Below, piece after piece: positions 12,361 through 24,120 of a stretch of 64,000 nt of DNA. A program made the position numbers and the translations under genes. How positions within the stretch are numbered: the stretch's first letter is position 1; the number at the start of each line of letters is the position of its first letter. This DNA is from Hofstenia miamia (taxonomy: Eukaryota; Xenacoelomorpha; Acoela), in contig SCFE01000033.1 in the NCBI GenBank assembly GCA_004352715.1, positions 1,381,996-1,445,995 of the forward strand, read 5' to 3'. Below the pieces are notes generated by a model that saw nothing but the letters and a program-made list of their open reading frames with translations, searched no databases and was not told the origin of the DNA.

Positions 12361-12445
12361 ACGGCATAGAATAAGTCCTACAGGAATAAGTCCTACAGGA
12401 TTAAGTCCTACACGATTAAGTTCTATATGATTAAATTCTACATTA
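12361..12445. repeat. 15-bp tandem array next to the MULE start
   Basis: About five copies of a TAAGTCCTACAGGAT-like unit decay toward the right. Inverted relatives (GGACTTATTCCTATG) occur at 13857-13895 on the far side of the transposase gene, so these may be subterminal repeats of one element. Confidence 0.6.
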
Positions 12446-12478
12446 ACAAGCACAACATTTAAACGAAGGGACAGCAAA

Positions 12479-13829
12479 ATGTCTTACGAAATTATTGATG
12501 GGCGAAGAATTGGATCAAAATTATATACATTTGAGAATTTTCTATATGTAAAAAATGTGGAAAGATGTAATAAGATTTACTTAACATGTTATTTATATAA
12601 AAAAGGGTGTGCAGGTCGAGCTCTAATTTGTAAAGATCAATTTACGGTAATTTTTAATGTTTAAATAATTTAGTTTTCCAGACGCATTAAATAAGCTAAC
12701 TTAGATTAGAATTACTTTGTTTGCTTATGATTAATCTAGGTTACTCATGAACACAATCATGTTGGAGACAAGGAGGATATTGAGGTTATTAAACTGAAAA
12801 CCAAAATTAAAAAGAATGCTGACAGTTCTATGTCTCCCCCCAAACGTATTTTCAATAAAATATGTAATGAATCAGAGGTTGGTGATCTTGTCTCTTTCGT
12901 AGAAATGCAGTCTTGCCTTTCGAAACGCAGAAGGAAAAATTTGCCACCGCTTCCAAAAAGTTTAAGTGATGTGGATGATGCGATTCGTAAGTCTTTGAAG
13001 TTTGGCATTAAGCTTTATTTAATATTAGATCTTTTCATTATGAAGTAATAACTTAAAGTAAATTGTAGACATAGACATGCTTTAGGTAAATATTGTGAGA
13101 ACTGGCAATTCTACCAAGGTGCTGTGGAGTGCACATACAAAAACGCATTGCAACGAGCATTCATTTTTTATTTGGATTTATCCCCACTTACAAAGGCTTG
13201 TGAAATACATGCTGATTGCACATTTAAATGTGTACCCTCGCAATTTTTGCAGTTATTTATAATTGGAATCGCTGCTAATGATTCATTTATTCCAGTGGTT
13301 TTCAGTCTCATGACTTCAAAATGCTTGGAATTATATCGATTGATTTTACAGTTTTTAAAAGTTCAGTGTGTGGGACTTTGCCCAGCAGGTTCATTTGCCA
13401 TTACGGATTTCGAAAGCCCATTGCGTGAGAGTTTCAAAGTAAGCATTCGGAGAAGTAATGAGCTATTATATACTAATATTGGTTGTTATTTTATGTTATT
13501 TTAATAAATTATCGTTTAGCTTGAATTCGATTTGCCTATGTATGGGTGCTTCTTTCATTTTTCCAAAGTAATCTGGCAGAAGGCGCAAATCCTTGGTTTA
13601 TCAGCTTTGTATCATTCTAACAAGAAATTTAGGAGTGTGATGCATTGCGTTATGTTGATTTGTTTATTGCCTTCAGATTTGATTGCAAGTGTATTTCATG
13701 ATTTACATTTAGAATCATTCCAACACACTTCCATTCCTTCATTTATTGATTATGTCAAGTATGTATTTATATATATTATATATACATTTAATGACGCCTA
13801 AATTTTTCATATACAGAACGCCTCTCTAA
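12479..13829 (+). CDS. FLYWCH zinc finger plus MULE transposase, multi-exon and open
   Basis: Mutator-like transposase. Exons 12479-12646, 12740-12986, 13086-13438 and 13520-13758 join at GT-AG sites (donors include GTAAGT and GTAAGC) with matching phases 0/0, 1/2 and 0/0. A short last exon at 13817-13829 would end at TAA. Exon 1 plus the start of exon 2 form a FLYWCH finger (YLTCYLYKKGCAGRA, then HEHNH). Exon 3 has the MULE core: IHADCTFKCVPSQF with the first catalytic Asp, PVVFSLMTSK, then ITDFESPL with the second Asp. Exon 4 has GCFFHFSKVIWQKAQ LGL, the usual segment after the second Asp. No stop interrupts the four exons. The C-terminus looks short for a MULE. Either a recent, possibly active element or a host-adopted gene (inference). 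Confidence 0.8.
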
Positions 13830-15449
13830 GTTATTCGTGAATAAATTATTCATTTAGGACTTATTCCTATGTATGACTAATTCCAGTATGACTCATTCAT
13901 GTTCCCCGATTAAAGCAGTACCAAATATTCAATATGTTATCTCCAGGTGGTTCTAATTAGACGCAATTCTTAATAAACTTTTGTGGTAAGATTCGGCTGA
14001 TACTAAATATCTGCATTCTATATGCAAAATAATTATCTCACAATTAGTATATGGTAGAGGTGTGCGAATAAAATTTTGATTAATGATTATGGTTCATTAC
14101 AATCCGTTATTTTATATTTGCTGGTGTGATTTTGTATTTGATCTATATTCGTAAGATATCATATACCCTAGCAGATGGATTAACTTAAGGATAGCAAATC
14201 GTTTTGAGTAGCTACTTTTAATGACTGGAACCGGTTTTGTAGCAGATATTTCTACTAGAATACTAAAATTTGTACAACTATTATACAAAATAAAGAAATA
14301 GCCTGAATGGGTGTTGCAATTTTCCCTATTTTTTTATCCAATTCGGTTGGAAGGGCAGTTTGGTAGAATTCGGAAAATTAGGGGTTTCATATTTTATAGT
14401 TCCTTCTTAATCTTATTGAACCTAAAGGTTCTGAGACTCAACTTATGATCAAAATTGGTTATTTCCATTAATGAAGTGTTCAAGGGTGTTTCTTTAAAAT
14501 GTGCGTCTCCACCAGATATGGAAATCATTGAAACTATACTTTGCTGACAATTGCTTCTTAGTTAAACAAGAACTTTCAACACTGATGTACATTGCTGGAT
14601 ACAGAAAACCTTAGTACCTACATTTTGTATTGCTTTGCTTAGTAAAAATTGTTTTTCAAGTACAGAAACAATTGGAGACTTTTCATAGTTCACAGAATTT
14701 TTGACCAAAGGCAATACGCGAATTCCAACATTGGAGCTGCTCTCATTTATACAACGCTGGTATATATTTTAAGCAATGCAGATCACACTGCTTTACCTAC
14801 TGCCCACAAAGCCTTAATTTAATATATGAGTTGTAATTTTTGAATTCTTGTCAACAAAGAATTTATGAAAATGCATTTTTTGAAGGCGAAGTGTCTTGTT
14901 TTAAATTAAAAGTTTTAATCATTCGTCACATGTAAGTGGTTCAAATCCGGAGAGCAAGTTAATTAAATTATTTTCTTCTTTTTAATTTTCTTACCTATCT
15001 TGCAAGTTAATGTCAACCACTCATTTAGCCAGAGTTGCGTTCTGGTATATTTATTATGCCATTGGTCTCTACGCATGAGCTACCTTAGTCCCCTCAGATG
15101 CTTGTAGCTAAGTTTGTAAAAAAGAAAATCTACAAAACGATAAGATAATCGAAATAATCAATCTTTTCCTTCTAATAAACAACGATAATCTATCACCATA
15201 GTCCTAATTATTGCGTCGATAATCTTTTCCGCCTCAATGCTGTACGCTAAGTATTGACGGTTCTCAACCAATCAGATGCAAGCAACATTCAACCTGTGCA
15301 AACCACATGTAATATTTGTGGATCTATTGAGTGAAGCTAATTGTCAACAAAGACATCGTTGGACATTATTGTACATTGCTTTGCACAGCCGCTGATGGGT
15401 TTGTTCATAAATGCATTGCCTTGCAAAGCGAAATAGCCAAAAGGAATGA
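13830..15449. other. Mostly unassigned; weak transposase-like traces
   Basis: No supported gene. Around 14545-14615 plus, an interrupted reading contains MYIAGYRKP followed by NADHTALPTAHK near 14775. It vaguely recalls the C-terminal region of P-element or hAT transposases but is too broken to assign. Confidence 0.25.
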
Positions 15450-15937
15450 TTGCCCAATTTAATTAACTCCGAAGTTTGTGATATTGCACCTTATATGCAG
15501 TCACGAATTGAGAACGCTGTAAGAGTTTTGAACGTTACGTGTCTAGATTTTAATTTGGTTCCTCCGGAATTAGAAAAAGAAGGCTGCAATTGTATAGTTT
15601 CAGAAAATCCCCAAATGACTAATTCTCCAGATACACATATAGTACACTCCGTCACTTTTGAGACGGAAATTGCTAAGATTCCGAAATGCCCCATGTGTTG
15701 GAATGTGCGGGTATTGCGATTACAAATTCACAACAAGATTTGCCCACGGAATCTCTATCCCAGAAAGCATTCAAACTATTCAAGTCTACCTATGAAGGTT
15801 CCTCGAGGATAACGTACATAGCCAACCACATTCTATTGACATCGAATATTGTGGAAAAAAGATTCCGTAGAACTAAGATGGTGGGAACCGACTATAGATA
15901 CAAGATGCTTCCAACCACGTTCGAAATTGAACCGTAG
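15450..15937 (+). pseudogene. Unrecognised coding-like ORF pair with a frame change
   Basis: An ATG ORF at 15450-15812 (120 codons) overlaps a second ORF at 15686-15937 in another frame. Codon texture looks coding (FNLVPPELEKEG, then QDLPTESLSQKAFKLF). Open but ATG-less sequence with GFVHKCIALQSEIAKR precedes it near 15395-15445. The second ORF carries SQKAFKLF, which weakly recalls a hAT C-terminal dimerisation region; I cannot support the assignment. Probably a decayed transposon gene, possibly exons of an unknown gene. Confidence 0.35.
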
Positions 15938-16580
15938 ATTGGGATGCACAGTCCATTGGGGCATTCACAGCAAAATCGAACTGAATATCAATCCTCTGTG
16001 CCAATAGTTTTTTAATTAAACATTTGATACATACATTTTTTCAACATAAAAATATCGTTTGAATAATCTCGATTATAACATGGACCATTCTTATATCGCA
16101 TTAATCAATTTTCATTATTAAAAAGTTGAAAAGATAAAAGATATTACACAAGCGTGTTTGTAACAGGCGTCGTTTCTTGCTTAGGCTGTTGTGATCCGGA
16201 CTTTAGCGTCACTTTTTACATTATCCCATTTCTGCTGAATTAATGGAATTCATCATTAAATATATTTATAAGCAACACTATTTTTGAAAAGTAATACACA
16301 AGAGTAAAATCAATGCAATAATGTTGAAACAGGATACAACTACCGCTTTGAACCAATGAAAATCCGAAGTTTTGAACAAAGTTTTACACGTGCACCCTAT
16401 CTAAGAATTCAAAATTTCTTGGTGCTATGAATTATTTTTTTGACAGTTGAAGAATTATTTCCAAAGACTAGATGAATACAGTAACATTTAGCGATAAGAG
16501 AAAGGCTATACCATATACAGTTATTTAATTAAGTAATATTAAGAAATGATACATAACAGGTATATATGTGTATTACAAAA

Positions 16581-18134
16581 CTAACCAAAGAAAGAGAAAA
16601 ACATATCGAAAAGGTATTTCCACTGTCTAAAAGATTTGCTAATTGCGACGAAGGCTAATCCAACAAGAATGCCCGCCAAATGTCCAGTGAATGAGACATT
16701 GGGGACGAGAACTTGGATAAGAAGTAGTTCAACCCAGCAAGCAAGACGTGAAGGCACAGTAAAAAACATAACATGTACGTTGCGATTGGGTTCGTAATTT
16801 GATAGAAGAACTTTTAAGCCAAATAATACGCCTAAATTAAAAAACTAAACAATGTAAAGAAGGAAATCATGCAATAATACCTGAAAATCCAGCTGCACAC
16901 TCTCTAAGATAACTAGAATCAGTCATAATTTCAGAGAGGAGGTACGACAATCCAACGGTTACTACATTACAAATAACAGAGAACGAGGCAATAATGCAGC
17001 AAAACGTTGGACTTCCAAGCCGTAATTCCAGTTTTCGGCCTTTCCACAAAAGCGAAGACATATTGTAGTATAGATGCATGTCGTCTAAATGATACCAATT
17101 GTAGTATAGATGCATGTCGTCTAAATGATACCAAGCAGCAAGCAAGATGCGCCGATATTCCTCTAGGTACCATATCTAAAGCAGTAAAATAACGTCAGTA
17201 AACAATATTTATAAAGGATTCATAAAATTTCAAAAGTTACTTTCAAATGAGTTGACACCCCCAAATTATAAATTCAAATTTTACAACTTATTTTAAATTG
17301 GTTCAAGAACAAAACCGTTTCCATTTGAAGAATTGCCAGCATCAGTTAATAAAAAATTATTGACTAATTCCGTCGCACACTGAATGTTTGAAATACCACA
17401 ACTGAATGTTTGAAATACCACAACTGAATGTTTGAAATACCACACTGAATGTTTGAAATACCACACTGAATGTTTGAAATACCACAACTGAAAGTTTGAA
17501 ATACCACACTGAATGTTTGAAATACCACACTGAATGTTTGAAATACCACACTGAATGTTTGAAATACCACAATGGGCACATATATGGCTTGTAACAAAAT
17601 TCGACATTGTTTCAAACATTTCGTAATTAGAAGAAAGAGATGATTATTTGTGAATCATGTCAAATAAATGATTTCTATAGAGACTCTGAAATGAAAGGCG
17701 TTTTGAAATCAAATCTTTTCCCACAACAACAAATGAAAGCCAGTTACGAAGTTGAAAAAATGATTAAATGTAATACATTCCCGACAAAAAAATGTAGATG
17801 GCTTTAAATGCAATGGCTAAAAAGTAATATTTGAAGCAAACTATTTTAAAAAATGAATGAAATTTAAGCAAACAAAGTTTTCGAAAAACAAGATTAAAGA
17901 TAAATAATTTAACTATGTGTAAAAAAGAAAGTCCAATGATACCCTGATAAAACTGTTACAGACATAGTCGATTGAAAAATTGAGTTCTTCAGGGAAGCCA
18001 AGATAAATACAAACATTTGCTACAACTGTGAATAGTGTGACAGGAGGGATATTTTCCCAACCCATTTGAAGCACCTGCATTAGTAACAGCATCAGTCCTA
18101 TATCACCTCTCCTTCGACGCCGATGGCGAAACAT
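16581..18134 (-). CDS. RHBDD1: RHBDD1/RHBDL4-like rhomboid protease
   Basis: Intramembrane serine protease of the ER-type RHBDD1 (RHBDL4) family. Exons 18134-17943, 17175-16881 and 16831-16581 join with phases 0/0 and 1/2. Exon 1 has the Arg-rich N-terminus (RHRRRRRGD), then GLMLLLMQVL and NIPPVT, parallel to RHBDD1. Exon 2 has DDMHLYYN (oxyanion-hole HxxxN) and the GFSG nucleophile motif split by an intron. Exon 3 supplies GHLAGILVGL with the catalytic His. The catalytic dyad is therefore intact. Oddities: HLYYN occurs twice because of an exact 36-bp tandem duplication at 17062-17133, and the reading ends SFFG-stop at 16581 without the long cytoplasmic tail and UIM of vertebrate RHBDD1. A weak donor at the same place (G|GTTAG) could lead to a further unseen exon. 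Confidence 0.85.
17062..17133. repeat. Exact 2 x 36-bp tandem duplication in the rhomboid exon
   Basis: 17062-17097 and 17098-17133 are identical. Read on the minus strand it repeats WYHLDDMHLYYN, inserting 12 residues in frame within the loop and start of the second transmembrane helix. It could be real or a local assembly error. Confidence 0.95.
17379..17573. repeat. Minisatellite, nine copies of a 21-22-bp unit, in rhomboid intron 1
   Basis: Nine units of ACTGAATGTTTGAAATACCAC(A) in direct orientation. One unit has AAGTTT for ATGTTT, and extra A's make 22-bp units. It is wholly within intron 1; the Ile/Ser/Asn/Gln-rich minus-strand ORFs here are by-products of the repeat. Confidence 0.93.
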
Positions 18135-18360
18135 TCTGAAATCCTAATGAAAAAAAGTACAATTATACGTCCTTAACATTTTAAAGTTATTCGGAATATA
18201 GAAGCATTAAGCGAGTAAATATATCTCCCACTGGCGACATAAAAAATTTTGTAATCTAAATATATTGATAACATTGTTATTGATAATATAAAATAGCATT
18301 TTGTATTTTCAAAAACAAAATTAATTACGCATTTCATCAATGAGATGAAACAACAGGCTG

Positions 18361-18680
18361 CTCAATAAAAAAGGTGGAATTTCGGTTGAAAATTTAATTA
18401 TTTATTTATCACAAAAATAAACAACTTATTTTACTTATTTATAGTTATCGTGTCACAAATGTTTAAAATGACTACCATGTGCGTCAACACAATGGTGTAG
18501 CCGTCTGATCCATGATGAAGTTGCTTATGTTTCTTTGCAGATTTCGGTTCATCTTTAAATCTTGCTCCAACATTTTCATATTGCCTTTGAGATATGTTAC
18601 CAAAAAATATTGACAAAATTTCTGTGCATTTGCCAAGCCCCCATGTTGGATGTTCGTGTTTAAATAACACAATTACACCT
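18361..18680 (-). pseudogene. 3' end of a decayed mariner/IS630-like transposon
   Basis: On the minus strand a frame near 18515-18450 reads RRLHHCVDAHGSHFKHL-stop, the classic ending of mariner-like transposases (R..C....G.HFEHL). It is followed by AT-rich DNA and CCACCTTTTTTATTGAGCAGCC at 18358-18377, a plausible terminal repeat. Upstream frames are broken. Domain identity is from recall of family endings. Confidence 0.45.
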
Positions 18681-20619
18681 CTCTGAAAATTATTTAATTT
18701 AATTAATATATAATACGCATGTGGTGAAATAAAGACAACGGAAATTTATGAACTATTCGCGTAATACGGTGATTAGAGTTTAGTAATCTGTTACTTTTAT
18801 CTTAATCTTAGCAATTCTTGTAACCTACAACGCAACAGTGCATGCAAGTCCACGTAAATGCACTGGTGTTATTTAAGTTTTGAACAATGTCTTGAAAAAT
18901 GAAGTTTACATTTTGAAATTTGACATTAGTATCATATACTCTTTTAACTGATAACTTAGGTTATTCAATTTCAGCGTGTAGATTTAATTCGATGTTTCTA
19001 ACACACTAAATTTTGGTGTAACAACCCCAAAAGTTGGAAACATTTGTTTGCCAAGTATTATAAAAATGAGCCTAAATGGTGCGAATTGTCATTAATTTAA
19101 TTGGGCCAGGCTTGGACCCAAAATTCCCTCCTCTACTCTTAAGTCGATACTACACAAAAGTTAACTTTAAGTAAAAATTATCACTAAAGTTCTTGTCCAT
19201 AAATCACCATTCACACCTATTGATTATTAGACTTAGGGATACGGACATCTTTGAGAACTTTCTCCGATTGCGGAGGTCTGGACGACTCTCTAAATATCTG
19301 CCTGATCAACATTAGGTTTTAAAGAAACATCTATTAACAATAGTTCCATCAATAATCTTTATCAACAGGTCATAGATAAGAACATGTCCTAGAACATAAA
19401 ATGACAAAAGCACATAAGTATAACACATTCCTAAGCAATTATTGTAATATGCAACATTTAAAAAATGCATACTAGCCCTCACAATCCAAAATAATATGAA
19501 ATAAGTTATGTCATTTGCAAACACTTAGTAATGACGTATGATTAAAAGAATTGAAATTCTCTAGTGATATTGAAAACTCAATAAATAACGTACTTATGTT
19601 AATCTTGAAGCATCTATGGCTGATAAAAGCACTGTTCAGCAAATGACTGCAAACAAAATAAGAATTTCTCAGATATGTACACAAAGCAACGATCATGTAC
19701 CAGTATTCCTAGTTTTTGTGATCAATTGAAAATAGAAAATAGTATATATATATATCGATTTTGAAATTCAATTGTAGCATTCCATTTACCAAAAAAGAAA
19801 ATTTCTAAGCAAAATTTAAATGCTGTCGATGGAGTTAATATAAAGATGGAACATGAATCAAGCGTTAACATAAATTAACTGCGGCTGCTGAGTACAAATC
19901 CCTTGGTATATAAAACCCGTTTATATATATATATATAATAAATTCTACAAATCTACAAACAATTGTTTATAGTCCTTTCAAAAAATGAAAAGCCTTGTTT
20001 GTTATAACACGCTAAGGAATTCAAAGCAAATTGAGAAATCACGTTTTGGGGAACATGAAATTAATTTGAGAAATAGAGGCTCAAATGACGAGCTCAAAGA
20101 ATTCTTATCTGTTTATAATAATGCACGAAGGTGTTAAAGTCGATAGAAGATGATTCCAATTTTTCACACTATAATGTGATTAAAAATAAAGCAAAAAGAA
20201 CTCAAACAGAGATGGAAAGAATACATAAAAGAAAAGAAGTATTGATGAAAATAAAAGGCGGATCAAACACATCTTAAAAAATACGCTTCTATTAATGCTT
20301 CTCTATCTCTCTCTCTTACTCGCTTATATTGGAAAAATATGGAAACAATAAAATTAAAAATAATTTATTAATCTAATCTTGGTAACAAAAATAAATTTAG
20401 TTAAGGCAAGAACTACATTTATGTAGCAATAAGACAAATTTAATAAACACGCTACCTAATAAAGTCAATGATTGTACACGCAATAAAAAGTTAATCGAAA
20501 CCCTCGAGTTAGAAACATATGTACATGAGAAATTTTACAAAATCCGGAAATGTAGATGAAATGGTATGAAAAGGAAATTAAGTAGAAATCTGTGGATTTC
20601 GGATTTGGCTAATGATGGA
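18681..20619. other. Intergenic, AT-rich
   Basis: No supported gene. TA microsatellites lie at 19744-19754 and 19924-19936. A 51-codon ATG reading at 19985-20140 plus ends near a possible donor but has no recognisable motif. Confidence 0.35.
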
Positions 20620-21325
20620 TTAAGTGGAGAGATTCATATACCGGCTGTTTCCACTTGATGGCTGTTTGAAAAGCCCTCTAATTACGTAAACCTGGGTTAG
20701 ACTAGTTCCGATCATGACGACAATGTTGAAAAAGGAGAACCGACCAACGAGGCTTAGGTTGGATTCAGCGAGGTAACGATCTCTGTGCTCCATATTTCGG
20801 AATACAGCCTAAAATTTAGAAAATGAAAATCAAGACATTGCTTATTAATAGTATGAATTGATTACGATTGAATGTCATATAATATTTGAAATTTCTTGGT
20901 ACACAAATGAAAAAATGAAAAATTACCAGCACGCCATGTTAGACATTAAGTGGATTATAGTTTCAAATTTGGATAAACCAAAAAAGTGATTTGAGTATCA
21001 ATGTAAGCATACTAACCTGCATATGACGACATTTCATAACGTGATCTCGAATATTGGCCATAGCTGAAAAAATATAATCCAATGTAATTTCATAAGAAGA
21101 TATATCCTCTGGGTCATCGAGCCCACCGAATCTGTCAAGTTCCTCTTCGTCTGTGTATGAAGCTATATAGTATTCAAAATACACTGTTTTACCACTAACC
21201 CGACTGAACGAATTATCCAAACAAATTTGGTAATCTCCGTAATCATTTTCACGGGCTTTAAGTGTATGACTTCCTTGAGATTGACGTATATCATTTACAA
21301 GAAAATGATTTGAAGGCGTCAGCAC
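20620..21325 (-). CDS. p24/TMED-family cargo receptor, last two exons
   Basis: Type I membrane protein of the early secretory pathway (ER-Golgi COPI/COPII cargo receptor). Exon 21325-21017 (103 codons) encodes most of the GOLD domain and coiled coil: GDYQICLDNSF and GKTVYFEY, then an acidic DEEELDRFGG loop and ITLDYIFSAMANIRDHV. Exon 20808-20620 carries RNMEHRDRYLAESN, a hydrophobic membrane segment (FFNIVVMIGTSLTQVYVI) and a short cytosolic tail starting RGLFKQ, then TAA. Both junctions are phase 0. The tail lacks a clear C-terminal KKxx. It resembles TMED1/TMED5 (gamma p24) in the LDNSFS motif. The signal-peptide exon is not seen and most likely lies in the 21547-22546 gap. Confidence 0.85.
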
Positions 21326-21546
21326 CTATTATAAAAAAGTAATTGCACTAATGAAATATAAAACCCTTATACGTAACAGAACACGATCAAAATATTGAGA
21401 TAGACGTCCACAATAATAACAAAATTAAACGAAGCGATTTTAGTAATAGTATTAATAATAATAATAATAATACAAAGACCGAATGAAGTTGAATATTATT
21501 CATGATATCTAAATGGATAAATAAATGCATGAAATTTTGCGTAGGC

Positions 21547-22546
21547 NNNNNNNNNNNNNNNNNNNNNNNNNNNNNNNNNNNNNNNNNNNNNNNNNNNNNN
21601 NNNNNNNNNNNNNNNNNNNNNNNNNNNNNNNNNNNNNNNNNNNNNNNNNNNNNNNNNNNNNNNNNNNNNNNNNNNNNNNNNNNNNNNNNNNNNNNNNNNN
21701 NNNNNNNNNNNNNNNNNNNNNNNNNNNNNNNNNNNNNNNNNNNNNNNNNNNNNNNNNNNNNNNNNNNNNNNNNNNNNNNNNNNNNNNNNNNNNNNNNNNN
21801 NNNNNNNNNNNNNNNNNNNNNNNNNNNNNNNNNNNNNNNNNNNNNNNNNNNNNNNNNNNNNNNNNNNNNNNNNNNNNNNNNNNNNNNNNNNNNNNNNNNN
21901 NNNNNNNNNNNNNNNNNNNNNNNNNNNNNNNNNNNNNNNNNNNNNNNNNNNNNNNNNNNNNNNNNNNNNNNNNNNNNNNNNNNNNNNNNNNNNNNNNNNN
22001 NNNNNNNNNNNNNNNNNNNNNNNNNNNNNNNNNNNNNNNNNNNNNNNNNNNNNNNNNNNNNNNNNNNNNNNNNNNNNNNNNNNNNNNNNNNNNNNNNNNN
22101 NNNNNNNNNNNNNNNNNNNNNNNNNNNNNNNNNNNNNNNNNNNNNNNNNNNNNNNNNNNNNNNNNNNNNNNNNNNNNNNNNNNNNNNNNNNNNNNNNNNN
22201 NNNNNNNNNNNNNNNNNNNNNNNNNNNNNNNNNNNNNNNNNNNNNNNNNNNNNNNNNNNNNNNNNNNNNNNNNNNNNNNNNNNNNNNNNNNNNNNNNNNN
22301 NNNNNNNNNNNNNNNNNNNNNNNNNNNNNNNNNNNNNNNNNNNNNNNNNNNNNNNNNNNNNNNNNNNNNNNNNNNNNNNNNNNNNNNNNNNNNNNNNNNN
22401 NNNNNNNNNNNNNNNNNNNNNNNNNNNNNNNNNNNNNNNNNNNNNNNNNNNNNNNNNNNNNNNNNNNNNNNNNNNNNNNNNNNNNNNNNNNNNNNNNNNN
22501 NNNNNNNNNNNNNNNNNNNNNNNNNNNNNNNNNNNNNNNNNNNNNN
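21547..22546. other. Assembly gap, 1000 N
   Basis: A run of exactly 1000 N, a placeholder length. ORFs called across it are meaningless. Confidence 0.99.
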
Positions 22547-22975
22547 TCATGTTCCACGGGAGAGTTTGTTTCGAGAAGACACAACGAACTCAGAGATATG
22601 TTGGCAGAGGCAATGTCAGAAGTATGCATTGATGTATGTAAAGAACCGCATCTGACCCCTCTTTCTGGTGAAATACTGCCAAGTGGCACAATTACCTCTG
22701 ATGGAGCTCGTCTGGATATCTCATCTGTTGGCTTCTGGTCCGCACATGAGAATGAAAAGATTCGACACTACCAGCAACGAGTTTTAGAAATTGAACACGG
22801 TACGCCCAAGGTATTCAGCGCTACTGGTGGGGCATCACCTTTAACTCACAGAGNATGCTTCTATGTATCCGTGGTACTAGGCGACATCAGTACAAGCTCG
22901 CTCTTGGATTGGAACACCTCATAGCGTCATCACATCAATTTCTATAAAAATATCTCAATTTTATCTCAATGCATA
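22547..22975 (+). pseudogene. Truncated 3' coding fragment of an RT-bearing retroelement
   Basis: Reads HNELRDMLAEAMSEVC, then EPHLTPLSGE and GARLDISSVGFW, directly joined to RHYQQRVLEIEHGT and FSATGGASPLTH. These are consecutive blocks of the nuclease-like C-terminal segment found repeatedly in invertebrate retroelements (recall), but the block between GFW and the RxYxQRV segment is missing, a deletion of about 40 codons. After an N at 22853 the frame continues as CIRGTRRHQYKLALG, which matches the usual ending. A remnant, not a gene. Confidence 0.6.
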
Positions 22976-23181
22976 CGCAGAATCGCAAGTTATAATCTCA
23001 AAATCTTCAATGGAGACCACTGAAAACGCATCATGATTTCTGCATGAGCCTTTCACAATTTTTTCCACTTTTGTACATTATTTCGTAATTTCATTGTTTT
23101 CAATTTAAAAAAAAATTTAATAACGTACAAAAAGCATTTGAAAGAAATTTGTAGCACATTGAGACAATCTGATTAGAAGGA

Positions 23182-24120
23182 TCAATGCAGTTTCCACATT
23201 GTTAGCTTTATCTTAAATTTCTGGAATTTTTGATGAAACCTTCTATATACACAACCTTTAATTCTTCGTTTCATTGAAGCTGAAATCATTAAGATTGTCA
23301 ATAAGAGTCTTATTGATATCTTGGAGTTAAAATTTGAGCAAGCATCACATCCGTGATTGGATGGTAAATCCTTCAAATCAACATTAAATTCAAGATAAAA
23401 ATGAGTCAAATCTATTCCATGCGTCTCAATAATATTAGTAACAGATATGTAATAATTCTCACCAGCACATTGTCTATAATGTCCAAATTCAGCTTTTGAG
23501 TCGTCTTGGGAAAAAATCCTAGTATAACAAACTCATGCTTAAATTAAAGTTTGTGGATAATATATACTTGACAATGTCACATAATCACATTGTTGTATTA
23601 AAAATGCTGAAGAAGTGTCTTTTGTTAGAGATTGGATGCCCTGAAAAGAATTGGCAGGACACATTATTCTGCATACATTAGAAAAACCTTTCAAAAAAAG
23701 TCAATCCTTCATTCTCCTTTGTCGCAAATCGAGCACGAGCTGGATCTCGAAAACGTCTACTTGCATAAATTTCTTTTAAACTTACAATCTTCCACCATTC
23801 GTTGAAAATTAAAATAAATTCCTTTGTTTCATCAACAGCTTCCAACGTATCAGGATTTGTTTTTAAAGCAGAAAAGGTTATTTCATTAAAGACATTCAGT
23901 GCAATTAATATGTTATTCAAATTAGAAAATGTAGACGTTTTTATCTCCAAATCTTTAACACCAGGAACATAGAGATTCACTTCTTACATTCACTTACATA
24001 ATTTGTCTTTACACTTTTAATAAGATGTGAAGCATCTGTTACCAAAATAGGTTCTCCGTCAATTAACGGACGTATACATTTGCAACTGAAGAAATTCATT
24101 GTAGGAAACAGACATCGCAT
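23182..24120 (-). pseudogene. Decayed P-element/THAP9-like transposase
   Basis: Pieces read 5' to 3' on the minus strand: near 24115-24005, GEPILVTDASHLIKSVK, equivalent to the DPPHLLK block of P-element transposases; then 23980-23678, NILIALNVFNEITFSALK...ETKEFILIFNEWWK, equivalent to the segment with ETAxFIxxF; then 23409-23182, FNVDLKDLPSNHGC. Several stops and frame changes separate them. No terminal repeats identified. The flank up to about 24960 probably contains more of the same element. Confidence 0.6.

Noticed and set aside
16967-17173. Alternative-frame ORFs over the rhomboid exon
   Set aside because: Shadows of the real frame, lengthened by the 36-bp duplication.
17293-17619. Repeat-containing minus-strand ORFs of 74-108 codons, or a CRISPR-like array
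   Set aside because: By-products of a contiguous 21-22-bp minisatellite with no spacers, in an intron of an animal gene.
19985-20140. 51-codon ORF ending at a possible donor
   Set aside because: No motif, no partner exon found; left unassigned.
21387-22924. Long ORFs that include N runs
   Set aside because: They are open only because N codons are not stops; the same applies to those across 34188-35187 and 36489-37488.
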